From positions 124,001-188,000 of the forward strand of contig CAYYPE010000001.1 in NCBI GenBank assembly GCA_964473465.1: DNA of 64,000 nt, written 5' to 3'. The position numbers and the translations under genes were made by a program. Position 1 is the stretch's first letter. Each line of letters opens with the position of its first letter. Origin of the DNA: CALHRB01 sp964473465. GTDB taxonomy: Bacteria > Bacteroidota > Ignavibacteria > Kapaibacteriales > UBA2268. The notes beneath the pieces are model-generated. The model worked only from the letters and a program-made list of their open reading frames with translations, made no database searches and was not told the origin of the DNA. Shown one piece after another: positions 37,201 to 44,439 of this stretch.

Positions 37201-38575
37201 ATTGCCAAAGAAAGTTGGCTCAACAAAGAAAAGAGGAATTTTCTTCAATGAGCATCAATGCAATGAAAAGAATTCAGACTTCCTCAAAGTTGCAAATGCT
37301 TCCGGAAATCTTAATGATCCAGATTATTCAAAATCAATCTTTGTAGTATTCACAACCAAGAACAACATCGGAGATAAATGCAACTGCAAGGACTATAATC
37401 ATAATCATGACAATAAATGCAAACACGATGATGAAGATGATGATGACTGCGGAAAATGCTCTGGTGGCGTTACCAAACTTACTTTAAAATACACAGGAAA
37501 TTCTGGATACATTAAAGTAGTTCAAAAAGACTGTCAGGTTATTTTTAGTGGATATGTTTATAAAAACACAACCTTCAGCTTTACTGGCAAGGGAAGTGGC
37601 AATAAAATGGGAACAGATATAAAGATTTATATCAATAATTGTTACTACAAATCAATCCACACCAGCTGTTCACAGCCAATTGGTCCGGGACTTGAAGTTG
37701 GATACTTTACTGTTGTATCTGGTGAAAGTTATAAAGGGGGTGACCTTTGTGCAATTAATTCTGGTGGAGATGATGATGATGATGATGATGGTGACGACGA
37801 CGACGACGATCATGAAAATGGAACCAAAAAATGCAAAATGGTCCTGTTTGAGATGGGCGGAACTTCAAGCGGAATAAACTTCTATATTGAAGACAAGAAA
37901 CTTTATGCTGGCGTTTGGGGTGGTGGCAAATCACACTTCAGAAGCTTCAATATATCCAGAAAAACAACCTATATGGCAAGACTGAGATATAATTCATCAA
38001 CCGATAGATTTGATGTTTACTTGAATGGTAGCGGTCATGAAGGAGTTGGAACCGTTGAATTAGCTGCTGACAATAGTGATAATGGTGTTGGAGCCGCAGT
38101 AGGCGGAACACGATTCCATGACGGGTCATTCAGCGGAACTGGTAAGTTCTATGATGGTTATATTGGTGAAATAATTGTTCATAATTCAACAAATGATGAG
38201 GTTTGGGAATCAACAAAAGATTATCTCTGTTCAAAGTATGGCTTTGGTAATAATTGCAATAATAACTGGGCAAGAGAAAATGAAGAATACGTAGATTATC
38301 AAATGACAGACGAAGTTGAAATCTTCGAGGCTTATCCGAACCCATTTGAATTGAACACAAACTTCTCGATGGCTGTCAGACAGGCTCAACCAGTAACAAT
38401 TGAGTTATTTAACAATCTTGGCGAAAAAGTCCAGACAATCTTCAGCGGAAAACTTGAAGGTCAGACATATTATGAATTCAATATTGATGGTTCTAATTTA
38501 CCATCAGGAATTTATATCTACAAAATTAATGGAACAACTTTCACAAGAAGTGCAAAAATAATATTAAACAAATAA
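34226..38575 (+). CDS. T9SS cargo: beta-helix, HYR-like repeats, LamG with a nested Cys/Asp-rich domain
   Basis: This 1449-residue secreted protein has a signal peptide (about 1-24), a DUF1565-type start (YWVSKDGDNSNPGTEAAPF) and a parallel beta-helix (about 28-420). A middle region is followed by HYR/PKD-like repeats (about 675-940), of which two open ITVQ and share DNGSTDNSGG or DDGSSDNSG. A LamG-like jelly-roll (about 945-1340) follows, and a type A sorting domain (about 1370-1449) with EAYPNPFELN. The jelly-roll is split by about 155 residues (37373-37840) rich in Cys, His and Asp, which contain HTSCSQPIGPGLEVG, a motif I recall from DUF7467-type proteins. It is a paralogue of the gene at 22720. 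Asp-rich stretches suggest calcium binding. Confidence 0.85.
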   Translation: MLKRVPILLFAIAMMIISSLSLSAATTYWVSKDGDNSNPGTEAAPFATIQYAINQCNSGDDYTINVTGNNLGEYYEENITIASNLNFQSLLVIGVGDFISVVDENEPLPQYGYSSRLHGLDGDNPTISIYHSNVTIKNLRIFNLKRASQDPFSEDNERNVLIYVAPGLQNVIITQNNIGPQTGDGTVVNIYYDISFDEGEDPDVYVGGTHGVFVDGNGSGLEITENEINGISGMGDAIRFEADATGFDDCTIQYNYSYNHRMSHITILGKMTTSVINNNYVVDGGFYELKFNLIGNEGIGEGALGNGIVLLNNSSNSVENVEIQGNSIYVNSHTGIYIYGGVDGIDISNNDMFLNMDGITLNGDNDEPFFPGDPLEIDDNYSFDNITIYRNVIYSNTRFGLFNNTDYDLCAEENYWEEPNENFDLGGFDLSNGPQYGWGNFDHDLYYFDGTNYDGGRTYYNTTASYKPAVDDGNVLPGGSLIYGKIDFSPYITNLLDYSTRNITVNNTTPSSAFATDISDFILDTETETGNTANEFDNISNSMQAVHSICGNERDIVEVVATGNNYSEAFTIFNPVELVGIGGTPIIDPSTGPIITSNADGDSKISGFQFNIPSTGGLGFIDNNSAYTGDVYMEDNTYFDEDNVELDSYTEIDPTVTDDMDYTNSPIRGAGSVGQFIFDFPLSFTAPDDVTTTTDPGDDVATGVDLGTPTVNVNGSSYTIENDAPAEFPIGTTVVTWTLKDENGNVIQTATQNVTVNDDEAPTASAKDITVQTGPSGTVTVNPEDLDNGSTDNSGGDLTFTIIYNGTEYGPGTTGGDLSFSVPGTYNVQLKVCDESGNCSTDDAIITVEDNTPPIAEGKDITVQLGQNGEVTVTTSDVDDGSSDNSGSVTLSFCEEEGAPNSLTFDAPGTYEVVLCVVDPSGNESQVTVLVTVVNYPFNLTNAVLWLDAGTTSQKCKGSKLPLSPPNAWSWEDLTQYDNHAKQQYKDNIPHTLPKKVGSTKKRGIFFNEHQCNEKNSDFLKVANASGNLNDPDYSKSIFVVFTTKNNIGDKCNCKDYNHNHDNKCKHDDEDDDDCGKCSGGVTKLTLKYTGNSGYIKVVQKDCQVIFSGYVYKNTTFSFTGKGSGNKMGTDIKIYINNCYYKSIHTSCSQPIGPGLEVGYFTVVSGESYKGGDLCAINSGGDDDDDDDGDDDDDDHENGTKKCKMVLFEMGGTSSGINFYIEDKKLYAGVWGGGKSHFRSFNISRKTTYMARLRYNSSTDRFDVYLNGSGHEGVGTVELAADNSDNGVGAAVGGTRFHDGSFSGTGKFYDGYIGEIIVHNSTNDEVWESTKDYLCSKYGFGNNCNNNWARENEEYVDYQMTDEVEIFEAYPNPFELNTNFSMAVRQAQPVTIELFNNLGEKVQTIFSGKLEGQTYYEFNIDGSNLPSGIYIYKINGTTFTRSAKIILNK
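37769..37810 (+). repeat. (GAT)7 GGT (GAC)5 GAT trinucleotide tract in coding sequence
   Basis: Fourteen codons encode a run of Asp broken by one Gly, near the end of the nested domain in the cargo protein. Seven identical GAT units are followed by five GAC units. Copy-number change would keep the frame and alter only the Asp tract length. Confidence 0.9.
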
Positions 38576-38605
38576 AAGGCTTAAAAAGCTTGTAATTTAA
38601 TCTCA

Positions 38606-38647
38606 GGGGCTGTATGTATTCTACTCTATACAGCCCTTCTTTTTTTT
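38606..38647 (+). terminator. Rho-independent terminator after the beta-helix/HYR cargo gene
   Basis: GGGCTGTAT at 38607-38615 pairs with ATACAGCCC at 38628-38636 and is followed by TTCTTTTTTTT. It lies about 30 bases after the stop codon and precedes the lipoprotein gene. Confidence 0.88.
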
Positions 38648-38690
38648 GAATAAATTAATTTTTTATTTTTTATTAATGCAAAGGAGTAAT

Positions 38691-39386
38691 ATGAAAAACT
38701 TGATATATTTGTTTATGGCTTTGATTCTTGTTGGATGTGGTCCCTCGATTAATCCTGCATTGCAGCAAAAAGTTAATAATTTCTATGGGAAAAATTCATC
38801 AAAGTCATATTCAATGACGGGAAATTTTGTGAAACCTATGCCATTGAAGGTAGGGCAGTGGGTATTGCAGGGAAATACTAATGACGGAAAAAGATCAATT
38901 AATAAAATATCAATTGTTGGTCAGGAGCAGGGAGGCTGGATTTTTGAATTTTATACATTAACTGAATCGTCCGAGACATGGAACCAGATGCTAATCAAAG
39001 GAATAGATAAAGCAAATGAGACAGGGAATTTTGATGACATAGATATAGTCTGGGTTAAAATAAAAGATAATGATGGTAATGTATCTAATGTTGATGGTAT
39101 GGTTCTTAGCTTATCAAAAGGTATGTATAAAGATTTATTATCTTCGATGAATTTCAAGTTAAGCTCGGGAGCAAACGGTGGTTCTGTAACAGTTCCTGCA
39201 GGAACATTTAACGGCACATTTAAAACCAAATCTGAAGTATCTGTATTAGGAAGAAAATATACCACAGATGGATGGTATCATAGTGATGTTCCAATCAATG
39301 CATTGGTCAAGGCTGTTAGCGAAGATGGAAAAACCATAACCGAATTACTTGACTTTGGTTTGAGCGGTTCCACACCATCATTTTAA
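38691..39386 (+). CDS. Lipoprotein of unknown function
   Basis: This 231-residue protein is annotated from ATG at 38691, preceded by AAGGAG at 38681-38686. An in-frame TTG 45 bases upstream is less likely. The signal peptide ends with a lipobox LVGC, giving a mature lipid-attached Cys about 17 residues in. The rest is a soluble beta-rich domain with no motif I recognise; it contains VPAGTFNGTFKTKSE and the tail TITELLDFGLSGS, a pattern seen in proteins that bind or monitor an outer-membrane component. It lies between a cargo gene terminator and a PAS kinase gene 93 bases downstream. Confidence 0.75.
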   Translation: MKNLIYLFMALILVGCGPSINPALQQKVNNFYGKNSSKSYSMTGNFVKPMPLKVGQWVLQGNTNDGKRSINKISIVGQEQGGWIFEFYTLTESSETWNQMLIKGIDKANETGNFDDIDIVWVKIKDNDGNVSNVDGMVLSLSKGMYKDLLSSMNFKLSSGANGGSVTVPAGTFNGTFKTKSEVSVLGRKYTTDGWYHSDVPINALVKAVSEDGKTITELLDFGLSGSTPSF

Positions 39387-39479
39387 GTATCTGATTTCAA
39401 GAAATATATTAAATAAGTAAATATTTTTACATTCTTTACGATAATTGTATAACATTGAAATATTAACAATGTTAACAAT

Positions 39480-41000
39480 TTGAATATAAATACATTAAAA
39501 ACTGGTGGTTACGAATTCAATGGGCTTGAATTCCCTATTGAGGAATTATACTTTACTAAAATATTAGATTCATTACCTGATGCGATTTTAGTTAAGGATG
39601 CTAAAACGCTGAAGTATGTCTATATTAACCAGACAGTCCAGAAATTAATTGGATATAGTGAGGAAGATATAATAGGCAAGACCAACTATGAAATTTATTC
39701 TAAGGAGTTGGCTGACTATTATACTTCCTACGATCAAAAATTACTCGAAACTCAACAAACCATTGAAATAGAGGAAGAGTTTCATAAGACTAAATCCAAT
39801 GAAATAAAAGTATTTGAAACAAAAAAAGTATTGATTACTTCTCTTGATAATCACCCAAAATATATTCTTGATATATCTCGAGACATTACGGAAAGCACAA
39901 AGACAAAGAAATATCTCGAGGAAATTGAATTAAGATTTCTGAAAATGTTCGAGCTAAGTCCGGTTGGAATAATAATTTTCAGAGCTAATGATTTTACTGT
40001 TCTTGATACAAATAACTCTTTGCTTGACTTTCTTGAAATTAAAAAGGATGAGATACAAGGTAGAAAGTTTTCCGATTTAAATTATTTCATCGAAAAAGAT
40101 GATGTATTAGATACTTTTCGAAGTCTAAACGCCGAAAATCAGGTATTATATAAGGAAGTTCAAATTATAACATCGGGCAATAATGAGCGAACCGCATTAA
40201 TGTCCCTTGGTTATATTGATTCAGAAACACTCGAACCCTGGATAATATGTATGTTGCTTAACATCACCGAAACAAAAGCTGCAATTAAGGAGCTTGAATT
40301 AATTGTTGAGAAGGAGAAAGACTTAAACATACTAAAAACAAGATTTATTTCGATGATATCCCACGAGATGAGAACGCCTTTGACGTCGATAATGCTATCT
40401 ACTGATTTGTTAAGAAGATACGAGGGAACATGGAATCTTGCCGAAAGAGAAAAACACTTTGAAAGAATTCAAAAGACAGTCCTGAACCTGACTCAGTTGA
40501 TGGAAAATGTTTTGATCATAGGAAGGCTTGAAGCTGGAAAATTTGAATTAACTAAAGAATTGATTGATTTGATAAGCCTCACCCAGTCAATTGTTGAGAA
40601 TGTTCAGCTTTCCCGAGGTGTTGATGACAGGATTGAATTTGTTTATTATGGGGGACCGTTCTATGCAAAAGTAGATGAGAATTTAGTTGTGCTGATTATT
40701 ACTAATTTATTATCAAATGCAATAAAATATTCTGACAAGGAAAGCAAAATAAATCTTGAATTAAGTATCCATGAGAATGAAGTAGTATTCAAGGTTAAAG
40801 ATAAAGGAATAGGGATACCATTGGAAGATCAGGAGAGGATTTTTGACACATTTTATCGTGGTTCCAATACAAATGGTGTTTATGGATACGGGCTTGGGCT
40901 TTCAATAGTCAAGAAGTGCGTTGAAGCTCATAACGGAAATATATTCGTTAACAGCAGGGAAAACGAAGGAACAGTCTTTACAGTGATTCTCCCTAAATAG
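39480..41000 (+). CDS. Cytosolic PAS-PAS sensor histidine kinase (orphan)
   Basis: This 506-residue kinase has no membrane helix. Two PAS domains (about 25-140 and 150-265) are followed by a short coiled coil, HisKA with His295 in SMISHEMRTPLTSI, and HATPase_c (about 395-506) with NLLSNAIKYSDKES, KDKGIGIPLEDQ and YGLGLSIVKKCVEAH. The start is TTG; an upstream ATG is out of frame and stops at once, and no in-frame ATG occurs before the second PAS domain. No response regulator adjoins. The PAS domains could bind a small ligand or cofactor; none can be named. A 9-base stem follows the stop. Confidence 0.87.
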   Translation: MNINTLKTGGYEFNGLEFPIEELYFTKILDSLPDAILVKDAKTLKYVYINQTVQKLIGYSEEDIIGKTNYEIYSKELADYYTSYDQKLLETQQTIEIEEEFHKTKSNEIKVFETKKVLITSLDNHPKYILDISRDITESTKTKKYLEEIELRFLKMFELSPVGIIIFRANDFTVLDTNNSLLDFLEIKKDEIQGRKFSDLNYFIEKDDVLDTFRSLNAENQVLYKEVQIITSGNNERTALMSLGYIDSETLEPWIICMLLNITETKAAIKELELIVEKEKDLNILKTRFISMISHEMRTPLTSIMLSTDLLRRYEGTWNLAEREKHFERIQKTVLNLTQLMENVLIIGRLEAGKFELTKELIDLISLTQSIVENVQLSRGVDDRIEFVYYGGPFYAKVDENLVVLIITNLLSNAIKYSDKESKINLELSIHENEVVFKVKDKGIGIPLEDQERIFDTFYRGSNTNGVYGYGLGLSIVKKCVEAHNGNIFVNSRENEGTVFTVILPK

Positions 41001-41030
41001 AGCCTTAAATATTAGTCTTAAAAGGCTCTA
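40998..41030 (+). terminator. Possible weak terminator after the PAS kinase
   Basis: TAGAGCCTT (starting with the stop codon) pairs perfectly with AAGGCTCTA at 41022-41030 across a 15-base loop. The tract that follows is AATTCTTTTA, so the U-run is poor. Confidence 0.5.
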
Positions 41031-41087
41031 AATTCTTTTAAACAAATCGCTAACAATTTCAATTATAAAATTTTTTCAGATCAGGGC

Positions 41088-41121
41088 AAAAAAAAGAACT
41101 GTCTCAATTGTGAAACAGCTC
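41088..41121 (-). terminator. Rho-independent terminator for the 139-residue exported protein gene
   Basis: Read on the minus strand, GAGCTGTTTC pairs with GAGACAGTTC (two G-T pairs) around a short loop and is followed by eight T residues. It lies 27 bases after the stop of the minus-strand gene. Confidence 0.8.
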
Positions 41122-41147
41122 TTTCAAAAAAAATTTAAATAATAAAA

Positions 41148-41567
41148 TTATTTGGATTGATTTCTAATATTTTTTCCTGATTCAACAATAGCATCAATAA
41201 ATCTTTTGTATTGTTCAGCCTGAGCCCCTGTGATTCTTGCTCTGCTTAGAAGGTTAATAAGGTTCTGGGCAGTAAGCAAGGGCATATCGACAACCATAGA
41301 ATCAGCTGGTTTTTTATTAGAAGTCTGGGCTGTCTTGATAAAGCCTTCAATCATAGTTTTGCAACCGAGGAAGGATTCGACTTCATTGCCAACGATTTCC
41401 ACATTACCCAGAGTTGTATAAGCAAAAGCAAGATCTTCGACGATAACTGTGGGTTTTAGTATAATTTGCTTCTGTGGATCTTGAAGATTAGCCTGATTTT
41501 GCTGTGCAAAAAGAGCAGAAGTAAGGAAAAAACTGAACATTATTAAAAATAAGCTCTTGAAATTCAT
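41148..41567 (-). CDS. Small exported protein of unknown function
   Basis: This 139-residue protein has a clear signal peptide (about 1-21, ending ALFAQ). The mature part is about 118 residues, with one Cys (SFLGCKTM) and a helical second half (LLTAQNLINLLSRARITGAQAEQYKRF in about residues 100-126). I do not recognise a family. It is on the same strand and downstream of the PorQ-like gene, about 50 bases away, so the two may be co-transcribed, and a strong terminator follows. That context suggests an envelope role, which is an inference. Confidence 0.7.
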   Translation of the reverse strand: MNFKSLFLIMFSFFLTSALFAQQNQANLQDPQKQIILKPTVIVEDLAFAYTTLGNVEIVGNEVESFLGCKTMIEGFIKTAQTSNKKPADSMVVDMPLLTAQNLINLLSRARITGAQAEQYKRFIDAIVESGKNIRNQSK

Positions 41568-41618
41568 AAAAAAAACTCCATTTTAATTTAAACAAAACAC
41601 AAAATTATCTTCCAAAAA

Positions 41619-42563
41619 TTAAAAATCCAAATTGATACCGATACGATGCAGAAAAGTGTTATAGCCATACTGGGTTATAGCGTAATCAATATTTACCGTA
41701 TTGGTTTTAATACCAATACCAGCAGATAGTCCGGTAAACTGTTTATCGTTCTGCGGGGCTGCTTTTCGTCTGATTTGATTATCATAACCGAGCCTCGCCT
41801 GAACATATTCCCCAAAGTAAAACTCACCACCAATAGAAAAGTTCAAAAATTTATCAAAGAAGCTGTCAGACTCATCTGCAAGATGATGGATACTAAGGTT
41901 AACGAGTAGGGGTAAACCACGCAACCTGTTATTTACTCCAAACCTGACATCCAAAGGCAATGGTTCATAAAAATCAACAAATTTTGAAAGCTGGGCTCCA
42001 GCATGAAGGACGGAAAGTCCAATATTAGTCCTGCTATCAGGAATCTGGTATAATAACCCAGCATCAAATGCAATTGATGATGAATTATATTTATCAATAT
42101 TATTATATAGGTATTTTAAACTAATTCCATAATATAGATTTGTATCAAGCTGATTAGAATATGTTGCCGAAATTACTATGTCATTAGCGGTAAATGAGCC
42201 GATTTGAGAACCGTATCTGTCTGATCTTATGAAAGAACCATAATTTGTGAAAGAGATTGATGCCCCAAAAGTTCCTAAATCTCTAAATTTCCTGATATAG
42301 GCAACATTACCGGAATTAATATCTAGAACGTGTTTAAGAAATGTTGCAGAAAAATGTTTTTCCTCAACTGTGGATATGGTAGCAGGATTAAAAAAGATTG
42401 CTCCGGGGTCATCTGGCATAGCCTCGAAGCAACCAGCAATACCAGCGGCTCTCGCATTAGAGTTAAATCTCAGGAATTGAAAAGGAGTATTCACTGCATA
42501 AAGATGAACTCCTTCAAATAATATTAAAAGCAAAAATAAAATTAACTTTTTTATTAAGGGCAT
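41619..42563 (-). CDS. porQ: PorV/PorQ family outer-membrane protein (probable PorQ)
   Basis: This 314-residue protein is annotated from ATG at 42563; a TTG 30 bases further upstream is less likely because the signal peptide (MPLIKKLILFLLLI) starts at the ATG. The mature protein begins with the PorV/PorQ pattern FLRFNSNARAAGIAGCFEAM and then DDPGAIFFNPAT. It continues as a 14-strand FadL-like barrel ending HRIGINLDF. PorQ helps T9SS cargo attachment at the outer membrane. Cys in GCFEAM is unusual within this motif. It fits with the cargo genes in this window. Confidence 0.82.
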   Translation of the reverse strand: MPLIKKLILFLLLILFEGVHLYAVNTPFQFLRFNSNARAAGIAGCFEAMPDDPGAIFFNPATISTVEEKHFSATFLKHVLDINSGNVAYIRKFRDLGTFGASISFTNYGSFIRSDRYGSQIGSFTANDIVISATYSNQLDTNLYYGISLKYLYNNIDKYNSSSIAFDAGLLYQIPDSRTNIGLSVLHAGAQLSKFVDFYEPLPLDVRFGVNNRLRGLPLLVNLSIHHLADESDSFFDKFLNFSIGGEFYFGEYVQARLGYDNQIRRKAAPQNDKQFTGLSAGIGIKTNTVNIDYAITQYGYNTFLHRIGINLDF

Positions 42564-42619
42564 TCTTAATCCACAATAACAAAATGTAATCAAAAAACGG
42601 TTAATTATAATTAATATTG

Positions 42620-43030
42620 CTAAATATTTAAGCTTAATGCTTTTAAGAAAATTTCCGGAGGTTTCACAGCTCTCTTTGTTGATGAATTCATAAAGGAATG
42701 GATTGTGTAACCTTCGGCAATCAAATCACTATCTCTAAGTATAATATAATCAAATTGAAGCTTTGCAGTAATTTTTTCTGTATCAAGTTTTGCATTAATA
42801 ATAAGTAAATCATCATAGAATGCTGCCTTCCGAAAAATTACTTTTGCCTCAATCAAAGGAAGATGGTATCCTGCTTTTTCGAACTCTGTATAAGGCAGAT
42901 TGTTTGCCCTCATAAGTTCAGTCCTGCCCACTTCAAAATAAACCAGATAAACACTGTTATAAACGACTCCCATTTTGTCAGTATCTGCGTATCTGACTCT
43001 GATGTTAGTATTTAAATTTATTATACTCAT
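42620..43030 (-). CDS. YbgC-like acyl-CoA thioesterase
   Basis: This 136-residue hotdog-fold protein has the 4HBT signature RVRYADTDKMGVVYNSVYL with Asp16 and Asp18 near the start, and EVGRTELMR, which holds the catalytic loop. Family members hydrolyse acyl-CoA or acyl-ACP thioesters and often link to Tol-Pal or lipid metabolism. Length is normal. It lies 57 bases upstream of the PorQ-like gene on the same strand and is divergent from the GNAT gene. The true substrate is unknown. Confidence 0.92.
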   Translation of the reverse strand: MSIINLNTNIRVRYADTDKMGVVYNSVYLVYFEVGRTELMRANNLPYTEFEKAGYHLPLIEAKVIFRKAAFYDDLLIINAKLDTEKITAKLQFDYIILRDSDLIAEGYTIHSFMNSSTKRAVKPPEIFLKALSLNI

Positions 43031-43099
43031 TTTTATTTGTAAATTTAAAATAATAAATTTACAATAATAAGGTTTTTGTGATTATTTCCAATTTTATTT

Positions 43100-43570
43100 A
43101 TGTGTAATATCGAAAATATAAGAATAAGATTTGGCAGATTGAATGATGCTGAAAAATTGGCTGAGTTCAACAAAGAGATGGCATTCGAATCAGAAGGATA
43201 TAATCTTGATTTTCAAACAGTTCTGTCTGGGATTAAAAACCTGATGTTGCAAACTGAACTTGGTTTTTATTTAATTGCTGAGACAGACAATGGAATTGTA
43301 GGAACCCTTATGATTACTTATGAATGGACTGACTGGCGGGATGGATTGTTTTGGTGGATTCAAAGCGTTTACGTTGTTCCAGAAATGAGGAACAAAGGTG
43401 TTTATAAAGCTCTTTATCAGAAAGTCAAAGAATTGGCTGCAAGTGATAAAAGAGTAAGAGGCTTCAGGCTATATGTTGATAAAGATAATGAAAGAGCAAT
43501 AGAAGTATATCAGAAAATGGGGATGACAGAGACAAACTACTTGCTTTTCGAAGAAAAGATTAAGTCATAG
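43100..43570 (+). CDS. GNAT family N-acetyltransferase
   Basis: This 156-residue protein has the GNAT motif A pattern SVYVVPEMRNKGVYKALYQKV (from about residue 94), which binds acetyl-CoA, and VDKDNERAIEVYQKMGM in motif B. The family transfers an acetyl group to an amine. The substrate cannot be told. A single gene, convergent with the methyltransferase gene, which ends about 20 bases away. Confidence 0.92.
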   Translation: MCNIENIRIRFGRLNDAEKLAEFNKEMAFESEGYNLDFQTVLSGIKNLMLQTELGFYLIAETDNGIVGTLMITYEWTDWRDGLFWWIQSVYVVPEMRNKGVYKALYQKVKELAASDKRVRGFRLYVDKDNERAIEVYQKMGMTETNYLLFEEKIKS

Positions 43571-43591
43571 GATATATAAGTTTGATTGCTA

Positions 43592-44269
43592 TTATATCCT
43601 TTTCTTTGCAAGAATCAGATATTGAAATACAGAAAAACGGGTGAGCCTGCCTAAAGTAATTTTATTCAAAAGGTTCAGTTTCCAGCCTGAATTTAGATTA
43701 TAATCAATTTTAAGAATTTCATATCCAGTTTCGTCAAACATTTTTTTTATTGTGTTAAGCGTGAAAAATCTTAAATGAGTTTTATCCAAAATGCCTGAAT
43801 CTTCATAATCAAATTTGCTTGTAAGTAGTTTTTTTATTACGAGATAATTCTGAATATTGGGAATGCTTGCAATAATATATCCGTCATCACTAAGATAGTA
43901 TAATAATTTTTTTAAAACAGTCCATGGGTCACGTGTATGTTCGAGAACGTCAGCACAAATAATACAATCAAAATAACCTTCAGGATAGTCAAGGTCAAGC
44001 AGTTCAATATCAGAGGTGAGAACCCTATCAAGATTTTTCTGAGCAATATTTGCAGCTGGTAAATATGGTTCAACCCCAACAACAACTGAGGCTTTGAGTG
44101 TTTTTTTAGCTTCAGCACAAGTGTATCCCTCGCCGCATCCTACATCAAGAATAATTTTTACTCCCTCAGGAATCATCTTCAAAACGTCGTAGCGAACGTA
44201 GCTGTAATATTCTTTCCCTTTGTTCTTATAGTATATTTCTCCGGTAGCTTTTTCCTTCTTATTTTTCAT
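43592..44269 (-). CDS. Class I SAM-dependent methyltransferase
   Basis: This 225-residue protein has the SAM-binding motif I ILDVGCGEGYTC (from about residue 40), motif II with YFDCIICADVLEH, and a later SIPNIQNYLVI segment. The fold matches Methyltransf_11/23 proteins, many of which modify sugars or lipids of the envelope. The substrate is unknown. It is a single gene divergent from pyk (170 bases between). Confidence 0.9.
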   Translation of the reverse strand: MKNKKEKATGEIYYKNKGKEYYSYVRYDVLKMIPEGVKIILDVGCGEGYTCAEAKKTLKASVVVGVEPYLPAANIAQKNLDRVLTSDIELLDLDYPEGYFDCIICADVLEHTRDPWTVLKKLLYYLSDDGYIIASIPNIQNYLVIKKLLTSKFDYEDSGILDKTHLRFFTLNTIKKMFDETGYEILKIDYNLNSGWKLNLLNKITLGRLTRFSVFQYLILAKKRI

Positions 44270-44439
44270 AATACAAATTTTACAGGGCGAAGAAAATATT
44301 GAGTTTTACTTAACATTTATTTTTTAATATCGATTTTAACAATATTCAATATCGTTATTTTTTTCGAAATATGTTAGCATATTTTATAAATTGTAATTAA
44401 GTTATTTTTATTTTCAAAAAAAAGAACTGAGGTTTATCA

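Noticed and set aside
44270..44439. tRNA or riboswitch in the gap before pyk
   Set aside because: No cloverleaf or known riboswitch motif seen by eye; the gap is AT-rich with promoter-like sequence only.
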